From Frankia canadensis (GTDB lineage: Bacteria > Actinomycetota > Actinomycetes > Frankiales > Frankiaceae), in the NCBI RefSeq assembly GCF_900197875.1, contig NZ_FZMO01000445.1:30094-94093 (forward strand): a stretch of DNA of 64,000 nt, given 5' to 3'. The notes under the pieces are model-generated. The model was not told the origin of the DNA. It made no database searches and saw only the letters and a list, made by a program, of their open reading frames with translations. Positions 50,055 through 58,899 of the stretch are shown here, piece after piece (position 1 is the first letter of the stretch; the number at the start of each line of letters is the position of its first letter). The position numbers and the translations under genes are program-made.

Positions 50055-50377
50055 TCCAGCCGGCCGGCATCCTTCCCAGGGCCGGCAGCTGACCTGGGCC
50101 GATCGCGGCCGGGGGAGGGACTTTGGTCCCGGTTGGGGAGCGACGGTCCGGGCCGCTCAACGGTCGGATCTGCTGATCGCCACGCCCAGGATGGGCGATT
50201 TATGCGCCGGTCGCGAGAGGGTGCGCCCCTGAGTCGGCCCGCGACGCCACGCGCGTCGGCGGGTCGCGGGACCCGGCCGGTCCCATCAAAGGTCCCTGGT
50301 GATCGCGGTCTCGAACCGGCACGCTTGGGCGATACGCAGATGTCGCCGGGGGGCGACCCGGGACCGGGAGGCCGGAT
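50055..50377. other. Gap between SsgA-like and SpoIIE-type genes
   Basis: This 323-bp stretch holds the DevR-box-like palindrome at 50117 and presumably the phosphatase promoter. No gene is supported. Confidence 0.4.
50117..50130. promoter_or_regulatory. DevR/DosR-box-like palindrome GGGACTTTGGTCCC
   Basis: A perfect 5-bp inverted repeat with a 4-base centre lies about 250 bp upstream of the SpoIIE-type phosphatase. It repeats the 13-mer seen at 38667. The core matches the mycobacterial DevR consensus GGGAC-N4-GTCC. Function is inference. Confidence 0.45.
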
Positions 50378-51211
50378 GTGCGTAAAGCCATGACGCCGAG
50401 GTCGCGGCTGGTCGAGCCCACGACGGCGGCGCCGGCCTGTGGGCCGTACCCCGCCGCGCCCGGCGCGCCGGCGTCGGCGATGGGTCCGGTTCCGCCGGCC
50501 GCCCATGGCTGGGACCCGGCCCGGGAGGCCCGCGGGACGGACAGCGGCCTCGCCGCGTACTGGCGGGCGCGCCCGGCGGTGCCCGGCGCCGGCGGCGACT
50601 GGGTGGACGTGGTCGACATCAGCGACGGCCGGCTGGCGATCTGCGTCGGAGACGCCGCCGGGAGTGATCCGCGGGCGGCGGCGTTCGCGCTGCGGGTGCG
50701 CACGGCCCTGTGCCGGGCGTTGCTCGCCGGCCACGCGCCCGAGACGGCGGTGAGCGGCACCGTCGACGAGGTCGCCGGCGGCGGTGATCTGGGGGAGATG
50801 TTCGCGACCGTCCTCGTCGCGGTGGCGGATCCGCTGACGGGGGCGGTTGACTACGTCAACGCAGGGCATCCGCCGGCGCTTCACCTGGCCGCGGCGGCGG
50901 CGCCGCGCGCGCTCGGCCCCACCGGGCCGATCCTGTCCGACCTGTTCGCCGGTAGCCGGATCTGGTCGGCGCGGTCGTTGCTGATGGCCCCGGGTGACCG
51001 TCTCGTCCTGTACACCGACGGGGTGAGCGAGGCGCGGGACGCCGCCGGGCGCGCCTTCGGCATTGAGGCGCTGTCCGCCGCTGACAGCCGCAGCCGCCCA
51101 CCGGCGGAGTTCCTCGAGGACATGGTCGCCCGGGTCGGCGCCCATGCCGCCGGCTCCCAGCCGGACGATCGCACTCTCGCGCTCCTCGTCCGCAGCCCGT
51201 TGCCGCGCTGA
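50378..51211 (+). CDS. SpoIIE-type PP2C phosphatase
   Basis: The 277-residue product has an N-terminal Pro/Ala stretch (residues 1-55) and then a SpoIIE/RsbU-type phosphatase domain. WVDVVDISDGRLAICVGDAAGSDPRAAAFA carries the first metal-binding Asp residues, MFATVLVAVADPLTG and YVNAGHPPALHL follow, and LVLYTDGVSEARD and QPDDRTLALLV complete the site. Such enzymes dephosphorylate anti-anti-sigma factors and so activate sigma factors. No sensor domain or partner gene is attached. GGGAGG precedes GTG 50378. Confidence 0.88.
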   Translation: MRKAMTPRSRLVEPTTAAPACGPYPAAPGAPASAMGPVPPAAHGWDPAREARGTDSGLAAYWRARPAVPGAGGDWVDVVDISDGRLAICVGDAAGSDPRAAAFALRVRTALCRALLAGHAPETAVSGTVDEVAGGGDLGEMFATVLVAVADPLTGAVDYVNAGHPPALHLAAAAAPRALGPTGPILSDLFAGSRIWSARSLLMAPGDRLVLYTDGVSEARDAAGRAFGIEALSAADSRSRPPAEFLEDMVARVGAHAAGSQPDDRTLALLVRSPLPR

Positions 51212-51274
51212 TCTCCGCCGCCGGCCCGACCTCGTGCGCCCCGGACCCCGGGCGAGGCCCCGACCACCGGGAAC

Positions 51275-51321
51275 GGGCCGCTGGGCGGGCGTGTGGTGGC
51301 ACCACGCCCGCCCAGCGGCCC
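51275..51321. terminator. 19-bp perfect hairpin between SpoIIE-type and M23 genes
   Basis: A perfect 19-bp stem (51275-51293 with 51303-51321) with a 9-base loop lies between convergent genes and probably stops transcription in both directions. Confidence 0.85.
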
Positions 51322-51343
51322 TCGTCGGTCCGGTCGGCTCAGG

Positions 51344-52057
51344 TCAGCGGCGCGGGCAGTTGTGGCTGACGGCGCGGGCGGTCTGGCTGTTGCGGGTCGC
51401 GTAGGTCACGCCGTTGAAGACGGGGGTGACGCGCTCCTTGTTCGGCACGCCCCAGTCGGCGCGGCCGTCGCCGTTGCGGTCGATCGCCATCTCGAAGTGC
51501 AGGTGGGAGACGCCGTTCGAGGTGACGCCGGTGTGCCCGACGCGGCCGATGACGGTGCCGGCGGCCACGTGCTGGCCGACGCGCACCGCACGGGACCGCA
51601 GGTGGATGTAGGTGGTGAACCACCGGCCGCCGTGGTTGATCTGGATGATGTTCCCGGCGCCGCGCGGATTGCTGTACGACTGCGTCACCGTGCCGGCCGC
51701 CGGCGCGACGACGACCGTGTTCTCCGTGGCCTTCGTCGGCACCCGGAAGATGTCCACCGCGGGGGCGTGCCCGAACGACTCCAGCCGGACCTGGGTGCCG
51801 CAGGCGAACGGGAGCTGGAACGCCGGGCGCGACGCCTTCCCCGCGACCCCGCCGCCCGTGGCGGCCTGGGCCGCGCCGGCACCCACGAGCGCGGGGATGA
51901 ACGACGCGATCAGACCCACGATCGCGAGCCGCAGCCAGCGCCGGGATCGCCGGGTGCCGCCGCGCCCGAATCGTCGCGACCGCGGCTCCGCGGCCTGCGG
52001 CGGGGCGGCCGCGGCCAGCTCGGCGGCACCCTCGGACACGTTTTCCGTCGGTTGCAT
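51344..52057 (-). CDS. Exported M23-family (LytM) peptidase with an EF-hand-like loop
   Basis: The 237-residue product has a basic N-terminus (RRFGRGGTRRSRRW) followed by one hydrophobic segment ending AQAA, a signal peptide or anchor. The M23 domain follows. Motifs include GHAPAVDIF near residue 115, where one residue more than usual separates His from Asp, TYIHL near 158 and the HLHFE zinc motif near 192. Immediately after, DRNGDGRADWG resembles a calcium-binding EF-hand loop. M23 enzymes cleave peptide bridges in peptidoglycan. GAGGGAGAA precedes ATG 52057. Confidence 0.85.
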   Translation of the reverse strand: MQPTENVSEGAAELAAAAPPQAAEPRSRRFGRGGTRRSRRWLRLAIVGLIASFIPALVGAGAAQAATGGGVAGKASRPAFQLPFACGTQVRLESFGHAPAVDIFRVPTKATENTVVVAPAAGTVTQSYSNPRGAGNIIQINHGGRWFTTYIHLRSRAVRVGQHVAAGTVIGRVGHTGVTSNGVSHLHFEMAIDRNGDGRADWGVPNKERVTPVFNGVTYATRNSQTARAVSHNCPRR

Positions 52058-52410
52058 GGTTCTCCCTCTCTCGGATCTGGCGGGGATGGGCGAAACGCAT
52101 TCCCGGAAAACCCAGTGGATGGTCCGGGCCCGGTGTCGGGCCGGTGGATCCGCCTCGGTATTCGGGCCGGCGTCGGCGCCCATGATTTCCGCGGACCGCC
52201 TGGTCCGGGTACCTCCTGAGCGGTGGGTTGCGCATCGCGAGAAGATTCGGTATGGGCGTGCCGCGGCGGATGTGGCGTGGCGGGATCACGACAGTTCGGG
52301 TCGCTGGCCGGTCGTCGTGCTGGCGCGTATCATGGCGACGGGAGGGGCGACGGCGAGGGGATTCCGTAAGGCGCGGGAGCGTTTCGTCTCCCAGCCGGAG
52401 AGGACATCCG
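52058..52410. other. Divergent region between M23 peptidase and FHA genes
   Basis: The 353-bp stretch holds both promoters. The segment near 52230-52260 contains a CCGAATC-like word on the minus strand, but the other conserved blocks of a c-di-AMP riboswitch are missing. No gene is supported. Confidence 0.35.
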
Positions 52411-53163
52411 GTGGAAACTGTGCTGGTCGCTCTACCGCACGCGGACGGTCGGCGGCGGGTGACCCCGCTGCGGCCCGGGGACCAGCTGCGCTTCGGACGC
52501 GGCGGTGACGGGTCGGACGTCGAGCTGGAGTTTCCGGACGCGGCTGTGTCCCGGCTGGCCGGCGAGATCCTCGCCACCGCGGACCACTGGTGCCTGAGCA
52601 ACCTCAGCCGGGAGAGCACCTACGTCGTCGAGAATCCCGAGGGCGCCGGCGAGCACATGAAGGTGCCGCCCGGCCGGGTCGCCGCACCGGTGCCGTTCGA
52701 GATCTCCCGGGTGCTCGTGCCCAGGCGGCGGGACGTCGCGTCCTTCGAGGTGTTCGCCCCCGCCCACTCCTATCTGGAGATACCGGCGGCCGGGGACGGC
52801 GAGCCGACCGTCCCGGCGCTCCCTCTCGACGTCACCTCGAAGTATTTTCTGGTGCTGCTCGCGCTGTGCGAGCCGAGGCTGCGGGACGAGTCCCAGGTGC
52901 GCATTCCGACCGTCGCCGGCGTGGTGCGGCGCCTGCGGCCGCTGGCGCGCTGCCAGGATCTCACCGTGGACGCGGTCGCCTTCCACATCGACTATCTGAC
53001 CCGAACCAAGCTGCGTTTCCGGGAACCCGGCGAAGCTGCCGACACCGGTAGCGCCCGGCGGGAGAGCCTGGTTTCCCGGGCGATTCGGTTCAACCTCGTC
53101 CGAGAATCCCATCTCACGCTTCTCCCGCCGCGTCCGCGGCTCGCCGACCGCACTTCGGCGTAG
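52411..53163 (+). CDS. FHA-like domain protein paired with a kinase
   Basis: The 250-residue product begins with a FHA-like fold (LRPGDQLRFGRGGDGSDVELEFPDAAVSRLAGEI, then CLSNLSRES in place of the usual S-x-N-G). The phosphothreonine-binding residues are therefore only partly conserved. A C-terminal segment of about 100 residues (TSKYFLVLLALCEPRL..., VDAVAFHIDYLTRTKLRF) looks helical and could be a small winged-helix or an interaction domain. GGAGAGGA precedes GTG 52411. The stop codon is five bases before the kinase start, so the two are one operon and likely partners. Confidence 0.75.
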   Translation: METVLVALPHADGRRRVTPLRPGDQLRFGRGGDGSDVELEFPDAAVSRLAGEILATADHWCLSNLSRESTYVVENPEGAGEHMKVPPGRVAAPVPFEISRVLVPRRRDVASFEVFAPAHSYLEIPAAGDGEPTVPALPLDVTSKYFLVLLALCEPRLRDESQVRIPTVAGVVRRLRPLARCQDLTVDAVAFHIDYLTRTKLRFREPGEAADTGSARRESLVSRAIRFNLVRESHLTLLPPRPRLADRTSA

Positions 53164-53168
53164 CACTG

Positions 53169-54926
53169 ATGACCGGCCTGGCGGACGCGTCGGCGGCGGA
53201 CGCGGCGACGGTGGGCTGGGCGGTGCGCGTGCCGTGCGGGTACCGCGTCGGCCGGTGGACCGTGACGGAGCCGATCGCGACCGGTGGCTGGGGCAGCGTC
53301 TACGCCGCCCGCCGCGAGGACGGCGCCGGCCCGGCGGCCGCGGCCGGACCGCCGCGGGAGGCGGCGCTGAAGTTCCTGCCGACCGGCACGCTGACGCCGC
53401 GCCAGGTGGGCCAGCTCGCCGACATGGCGGCCCGGGAGACGCGCAACCACCGGCTGCTCGCCCATCCGCGGCTGATCCGGGCGTTCGAGACGCTGGTCGT
53501 CGACGATCCCGCGCGGCCGGTGCTGGACGGCGCCGTCGTGATCGTCATGGAGCGGGCCACCGGCTCGCTGCGGGACCTGATCCTGCGCTCGGGGGACGGT
53601 CCGGTGCCGGGGGCACCGCGGCTCGCCGCGCAGATCTGCGCCGGCCTCGCCTACCTGCACGGCGCCGGGTGGGTGCACGGCGACATCAAGCCCGCCAACG
53701 TGCTGATGATGGCGGACGGGTCCGTCCGGCTCTCCGACCTGGGCCTCGCCGACGAGCTGCACGGCACCCACGCCTACGCGCCGCCCGTCGCCTCCCCCGA
53801 CTTCGCCCCGCCGGAGCGCTGGGACGAGCGGATGGGGGAACGCGGCTTCGCCACCCGTCCGAGCGCGGACGTCTGGGCCCTCGGCGTCACCGCGCATCTG
53901 CTGCTCAGCGGCGCGCACCCGTTCGACGGGGCCACCCCGCACGCCCGGGCGCTGGCCGCCGCCCGCTACGCCGCCGGTGCCGCGCCGCTGACGCTGTCCG
54001 CCGAGCTGCCCGCCGGCTGGGACGGCGTCATCCGGGACTGTCTCGCGCCCACGCACGACCGCCGCCGCGCGCACCCCGCCGACCTCCTGCTGACCCGGAT
54101 GAACGCCCTGGCCGGCGAGGAGCCCGCCGATCAGATCCCAGCCAGCCAGCCTCCTCCCGATCACCCTCCGCTCGAGCCGATTTCGCTCGAGCCGATTTCG
54201 CCCGACGGGCCGGTGCCCGATGGGGACGCCGCCGCGGCGCTCTCTGCCGGCGGGTCCGCGGCGCGGGGCGGCGGTCCGCGGCCAGGCGCCCGGCGCAGGC
54301 TGGCGTTCCTGGCGGCGACGCTGGTCACGGCCACCGCCGCCACACTGGGGGTCTTCACCCTGGGTGACAGCGGTGACCGGCAGGAGTCACCGGGACGGCA
54401 GACGTCCGCGGCGGGCGGAGCCTCGCCCGCGGCGAGCGGGCCAGCGTCGGACCAGCTTCTGCGCGGCGACGCGGGCATACCCGCCCGCTACCGGCAGCTC
54501 ATCGTCGACGCCGGGCGCGCCTGCCGGGAACCGGGCCTGAGCCCGGCGCTGGTCGCGGCGATGCTGCGGGTCGAGAGCAACTTCGACCCGGACCTGGCCG
54601 ATCCGGCCCGCGGTGAGTACGGCATCGCCCGGTGGACGCCGTCCGTCCTGCGGTACTACCTGCCGGACGGGCAGCGTGACGCCGAACCGCACCCGCCGTT
54701 CCCTCCGGAGATCTCGATACCCGCGGTGGGGCGGTTCCTGTGCTTCCTCGGACCGAGGCTCGTCGGCGTCCCCGGCGACGCGGGCCTGCTGCTCGCCGCC
54801 GCGTACCGGACGTCCGCCACCGCGGTCGTGCGCTCCGGCGGCCCGCCGGCCGACACGCTCGGCTACGTCGGGGACGTCCGCCGGTTCCGCGACCGCTACG
54901 ACCCGCGCACGCCCGCCGCGAACTGA
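53169..54926 (+). CDS. Ser/Thr kinase fused to an extracellular lytic-transglycosylase-like domain
   Basis: The 585-residue product has a kinase domain (about residues 25-310), a Pro-rich linker, one transmembrane segment (about 377-397), a Gly/Ser/Ala tether and an outer domain (about 425-575). Kinase motifs are ATGGWGSVY near 37, ALKFLP with the catalytic Lys, and HGDIKPAN near 170 (Gly in place of Arg, a non-RD kinase). SDLGLA stands in place of DFG. The outer domain resembles SLT-type lysozyme-fold proteins: LSPALVAAMLRVESNFDP with the presumed catalytic Glu near 469, then GEYGIARWTPS. The arrangement would let cell-wall binding or cleavage be linked to kinase signalling. It follows the FHA gene by five bases. 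Confidence 0.85.
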   Translation: MTGLADASAADAATVGWAVRVPCGYRVGRWTVTEPIATGGWGSVYAARREDGAGPAAAAGPPREAALKFLPTGTLTPRQVGQLADMAARETRNHRLLAHPRLIRAFETLVVDDPARPVLDGAVVIVMERATGSLRDLILRSGDGPVPGAPRLAAQICAGLAYLHGAGWVHGDIKPANVLMMADGSVRLSDLGLADELHGTHAYAPPVASPDFAPPERWDERMGERGFATRPSADVWALGVTAHLLLSGAHPFDGATPHARALAAARYAAGAAPLTLSAELPAGWDGVIRDCLAPTHDRRRAHPADLLLTRMNALAGEEPADQIPASQPPPDHPPLEPISLEPISPDGPVPDGDAAAALSAGGSAARGGGPRPGARRRLAFLAATLVTATAATLGVFTLGDSGDRQESPGRQTSAAGGASPAASGPASDQLLRGDAGIPARYRQLIVDAGRACREPGLSPALVAAMLRVESNFDPDLADPARGEYGIARWTPSVLRYYLPDGQRDAEPHPPFPPEISIPAVGRFLCFLGPRLVGVPGDAGLLLAAAYRTSATAVVRSGGPPADTLGYVGDVRRFRDRYDPRTPAAN

Positions 54927-54942
54927 CGCCTGGACGGGCCGG

Positions 54943-55494
54943 TCAGCTCGCCCCCGGAACGGTCGCCGACCGTTCGTTGAAGCTGAAGCCGTCCTGCCCC
55001 GCCGTCTGCCGGAAGGTGCTGAACGCCTGGTCGGCGGAGGTGATGTCGGCGTCCGTCGCGGTGCCGTTCCTCAGTTTGGAGGTGACCGTCGAGAAGGTGT
55101 TCCGGATGGACTGGGTCGCGTTGCACAGCCCGGGATTGGCGAGGGCGAATCCGTTGGCGACCCGCAGCTCGTGCACGACGAAGACGCCGGCGACCGCGGC
55201 CTTGGCGAACGTGCGCTTGCGCTTGTCCGCGCCCGCCTTGAAGCCGCCGCCGCGCAGCGGCTTGTAGATGTACCGGTGGAAGGCGCCGAGGCCGAGCCCG
55301 GCGTGCAGCGCGAAACGCGTCTTGGCGAAGGCCCGGCTGTTCCCGCCCGTCGGGCACGCCCCGGTGTACTCGGTGTCGCTGGCGGTGGTGGTGCCCGAGG
55401 AGGACGACGAATGCGTCTTACCGCCGCAGCCGGCCACCAGCACGAGGCTCAGAACCGCGATCGTGACCACCGCGAGATACCGCGCTTTGCGCAC
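54943..55494 (-). CDS. Lipoprotein of unknown function
   Basis: The 183-residue product has a lipoprotein signal (ARYLAVVTIAVLSLVLVAGC) and a Ser/Thr-rich tether. The mature part has two Cys in positions that could pair (YTGACPTG and NPGLCNATQ) and a positively charged stretch KAGADKRKRTFAK. I do not recognise the family. The N-terminal half of the mature part contains HAGLGLGAFHRYIYKPLRGG, which suggests a compact helical domain. GAGGAGGGG precedes GTG 55494. It ends 16 bp from the convergent kinase gene. Confidence 0.8.
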   Translation of the reverse strand: MRKARYLAVVTIAVLSLVLVAGCGGKTHSSSSSGTTTASDTEYTGACPTGGNSRAFAKTRFALHAGLGLGAFHRYIYKPLRGGGFKAGADKRKRTFAKAAVAGVFVVHELRVANGFALANPGLCNATQSIRNTFSTVTSKLRNGTATDADITSADQAFSTFRQTAGQDGFSFNERSATVPGAS

Positions 55495-55677
55495 GCTGGT
55501 GCCCCTCCTCAGACCCTGACGACGTAGACCGGGACGGCCTTGTCAGCGGCGCCGAGCATATCGGTTAGCGAGACGTTGGGAAGTCATGTGGTGGATTGGG
55601 GCGACATGGTCGGTCATGTGGCTCTGTCGTGCCATCGGTGGCCTGGACCTTCCGGGCGTGCCGCGACCGTGCCGCGC

Positions 55678-56880
55678 CTACCAGGTGATGGGCAGGCGTT
55701 CGGGGTAGCGCCAGATCGAGCCGGTGTGCCAGGGCACCTGGTCGGCGGGGATCGCCAGCCGCAGGTCGGGGAAGCGGGTGAGCAGCCGGTCGAGGGCGAT
55801 GCGCAGCTCGGCGCGGGCGAGGTTCGCGCCGGGGCAGTAGTGGGCGCCGTGACCGAAGGTCATGTGGGTGGCGGGCGGGCGGGTGAGGTCGAGTTCGTCT
55901 GGCCGGTCGAACACCTCCGGGTCGCGGTTGGCCGTCAGATACGACACGTGCACGGCGTCTCCCGCCCGGATGGTGACCCCACCGAGCTCCACGTCGTCGA
56001 GGGCGACGCGGGCGATGCCGACGCCCTGGCGGAACGGGATGAACCGGAGCAGCTCCTCCAGCGCCGGCGCGAGCAGGTCGGGCCGGGAGCGCAGCAATGC
56101 CAGGTCGCCGGGGCGGGTGAGCAGCGTGTAGAGGATGTTGCTGAGCTGGTAGGTGCTGGTGTCGTGGCCGGCCAGGGCGAGCACCATCGCCATGACGCCG
56201 AGCTCGGTGTCGTCCAGGCGGTCGTCGCCGTCGCGGGCCAGGGCCAGCGCGCTGATCAGGTCGTCGCCGGGGTGGCGTCGGCGGTCCGCGGCCAGGTCGA
56301 CGAAGTAGGCGCGCATGGCGGCCTTGGTCTCGCGGCCGCAGCGGGCCCCGGCGGCGGTGGACATCAGGGCGAGCGCCCATCCTCGGATGCGGGCCTGGTC
56401 CGCGGTGGGGATCGCCAGAACCTCGCAGATGGCGGCGAGCGGCAGCCGGGCGGCGACGTCCGCGGTGTACTCGGCCGGAGCACCGCGGCCGGCCATCTCG
56501 TCGAGGAGACCATCGACGATTCGGCGGATCCTCGGCTCCATCCGCCGAACCTGGCCGGCGGTGAAGCCCTGCGCGACCAGCCGGCGCAGGCGGGTGTGCT
56601 CAGGGGGATCCATCAGGTTGATCGCGTCGCTCTGCGCGATGGGTTCGGGGGTCATCCGCGGGAGGTCGCGGCCGAGGCCCGCGGCCCGGCTGAACCTGCG
56701 GTCGCTGACCACGGTGCGCACGTCCTCATAGCGGGTCACCAGCCAGGCCCAGCCCTTACCGTGGGCCATGGTGATGCGGGTGATCGGTGCCTCATCGCGC
56801 AGCGCCCGCAGCAGCGGGTCGAACTCGAGCGCCGTCGTGTGGTTGAAAGGGCAGCGGCGTGCGCCGGTGTCGGTCGTCAT
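55678..56880 (-). CDS. Cytochrome P450
   Basis: The 400-residue product is a bacterial class I P450. The I-helix oxygen-binding motif is LALAGHDTSTYQ near residue 237. The ExxR pair is in LEELLRF near 278, and the heme-binding loop is FGHGAHYCPGANLAR with the axial Cys near 347. The gene lies 96 bp downstream of a type III PKS on the same strand. In Streptomyces such pairs (RppA with CYP158-type enzymes) oxidatively couple flaviolin into pigments, which is the likeliest role here. GAAGGGACGG precedes ATG 56880. No ferredoxin gene is adjacent. Confidence 0.92.
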   Translation of the reverse strand: MTTDTGARRCPFNHTTALEFDPLLRALRDEAPITRITMAHGKGWAWLVTRYEDVRTVVSDRRFSRAAGLGRDLPRMTPEPIAQSDAINLMDPPEHTRLRRLVAQGFTAGQVRRMEPRIRRIVDGLLDEMAGRGAPAEYTADVAARLPLAAICEVLAIPTADQARIRGWALALMSTAAGARCGRETKAAMRAYFVDLAADRRRHPGDDLISALALARDGDDRLDDTELGVMAMVLALAGHDTSTYQLSNILYTLLTRPGDLALLRSRPDLLAPALEELLRFIPFRQGVGIARVALDDVELGGVTIRAGDAVHVSYLTANRDPEVFDRPDELDLTRPPATHMTFGHGAHYCPGANLARAELRIALDRLLTRFPDLRLAIPADQVPWHTGSIWRYPERLPITW

Positions 56881-56976
56881 GCGATGCCGTCCCTTCGAAC
56901 AGTGCGGTCCTGGTCAGAGCGGTCCGGCGGGCGGTCCGGTCCGGCGGGCGGGTCCGGTCGGTCGGCCCTCGGACGG

Positions 56977-58164
56977 TCAGGTCTGGGCGGCTGGTGGCCG
57001 GGAGCGGGTGACTGGGGACGGCCGCGACCGGACCGGCGACGGCCGGGACGGGGCGGGTGCCAGGCGGGCCGGGACCGGTGAGAGCGGGTGGGTCGTCACG
57101 ACCTCGGCGGGTGCGCGGTCGCGGACCCAGCTGCCGACGCAGGTCTCGGCGGTGATGCCGGGGCCGAATCCGGCGATCATCCCGCGGGCGCCGTGCTCCA
57201 GCGAGTCGTCGTCGAACATCCGGCGCAGCGAGTCGAGGACGACGGCGCTGGCGATGTTCCCGTGGTCGGCAAGGGTCGCCCGGCTATGCCGGAAAAAGGA
57301 CGGATCCACCCCGAGAATGTCGCGCAGGTCGTCGAGAATCCGCGGACCACCGGCATGGATGATGTAGAAGTCGAGGTCCGAGGCGTCCCAGCCGTGCTGC
57401 CGGGCGAGTACGCGCAGGGCCGGGGCCAGCATCGCCATCGTGGTGGGCACCCGTTTGTCGAGCTGGAAATGGAATCCGGTCGGCCGGACCGCGTAGGAGA
57501 TCCATTCCTCGGTGTCCGGCACGAGATAGGAGCTGTTGCGTTCCAGCCGGACCCCGTGCCCCCCGTGCCCGCGCACGACGGCGGCGGCGACCGCGTCGCC
57601 GAACAGGCCGTTGGCCAGCAGGGAGCCGATGCCGTCATCGGTCGGCTGGTAGCACAGCGAACAGAACTCGCACGCGACGATGAGGACGTTCGCGTCCGGG
57701 TACGCCACACAGAAATCGCTCGCGCGATTGATCGCCGCACCGCCCGCGGCACAGCCGAGCTGGGCGATCGGAATCTGGCGGATGTCGTTCCGGAAACCCA
57801 TGTTGTTGATCATCCAGGCGATCATCGACGGCATGAGGAATCCGGTGCACGAGACGAAGATGACGGCGTCCACCTGCGGCGCCTCTATTCCGGCGCTGGC
57901 CAGCGCGCTGCGTGCCACCGAAGGGACCCGGCGGCGGGCCTCCCGCGCGTAGATCGCGTTGCGCACGTCGAGACCCGGGTGTGTCAGCGTCTGCGTGATC
58001 GGCTGTACGAGGTGGCGTTTACGCACGTCGGTGTGCGCGATGAGCCGCAGTACGAGATCCAGCCGAGGGTGATCCGGGTGCAGACGACGCGCCAACTCCA
58101 GCGTCTCCTCCATGGAGATCACGTGTTCCGGCACGGCGACGGCCGGACGGCAGAGAACCGGCAT
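56977..58164 (-). CDS. Type III polyketide synthase, RppA-like
   Basis: The enzyme should condense malonyl-CoA units to tetrahydroxynaphthalene or a related product. The 395-residue product has the chalcone-synthase-superfamily triad: Cys near residue 137 in AQLGCAAGGAAINRA, His near 269 in YIIHAGGPRI and Asn near 302 in DHGNIASAVVL. The VSCTGFLMPSM segment and the GFGPGITAE loop also fit. A C-terminal tail of about 35 residues, rich in Pro, Ser and Arg (PSRPSPVRSRPSPV), extends past the usual end. AGGAAGG precedes ATG 58164. A P450 gene follows in the same direction. Confidence 0.93.
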   Translation of the reverse strand: MPVLCRPAVAVPEHVISMEETLELARRLHPDHPRLDLVLRLIAHTDVRKRHLVQPITQTLTHPGLDVRNAIYAREARRRVPSVARSALASAGIEAPQVDAVIFVSCTGFLMPSMIAWMINNMGFRNDIRQIPIAQLGCAAGGAAINRASDFCVAYPDANVLIVACEFCSLCYQPTDDGIGSLLANGLFGDAVAAAVVRGHGGHGVRLERNSSYLVPDTEEWISYAVRPTGFHFQLDKRVPTTMAMLAPALRVLARQHGWDASDLDFYIIHAGGPRILDDLRDILGVDPSFFRHSRATLADHGNIASAVVLDSLRRMFDDDSLEHGARGMIAGFGPGITAETCVGSWVRDRAPAEVVTTHPLSPVPARLAPAPSRPSPVRSRPSPVTRSRPPAAQT

Positions 58165-58899
58165 TTCGGGGTGCCTTCCTGGAAGGTGCGCCAGCCTGTG
58201 GGGATGCAGAACCTGGACTTGTTCCAGGGTCCGGGCGCGTGCTCGCCGGCGGCTGGCCTCCATTTCCCGCTCGGCGCCGCCGGTCCCCGATCACGGGAGC
58301 TGTTTACCCCCGGGCGCTGCTTCTCACGCTTTCTGTCCGGGGTGAGCGGTGGCGACCGGGCGTTCGTCCGTTCTTTCCGTCGCGCGGCGTTTTGGCCGAT
58401 TGGCGCCCACAGCTACGGCACAGGTGCGGCGGCTGCATGATCGGTGGCCGACTCCTCCGCTGCCGCCGCCCTCGAGCTCTCCTCGGACACCTCGGCGATG
58501 GCCGTGGGCGGCCTCGCCGGCCGTGATCCGCCGCCGACTCTCGACCAGTTCGAGCGATATATGCGAGTTGGCCAGGTGGGCTACTCCCTCGACGGCGGCG
58601 CGGGCACAGGGCGAGGGGATCCGGCGGTCCGGCGAGCGGGATCGCCGCCGGGGTCCGGCAGCCTTCCACGCCGATCACGACCGGTGGCCGGCACATCTAC
58701 GACCTCACAAAGTCGCTGGCCAGGACGGTCGCCTGAACCCGACCGCCGGGAATCCGACGGTGTTGGGTCAAGGTCAGGAGCCTCCACGGTGGCAGGGGGC
58801 GGGCCATCCTCCTGGAAGGGGCGTGCCGAAGCGAAAAATTCCTTAAGCTATGGTGACTTGCGAGGCTCGTCGGGCAGATGATCAGGGAGCTGATTTGCG
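58165..58899. other. Divergent intergenic region between PKS and methyltransferase genes
   Basis: The 735-bp stretch shows only compositionally random open frames on both strands. It should contain the PKS and methyltransferase promoters. AT-richer DNA near 58835-58860 (AAAATTCCTTAAGC) could belong to the latter. No RNA gene or repeat stands out. Confidence 0.4.

Noticed and set aside
52058..52260. Second c-di-AMP riboswitch upstream of the M23 peptidase
   Set aside because: Only a CCGAATC word is shared. The GGGGGAACC, GGGTGAAG and CCGACAGC blocks and the closing stem are missing.
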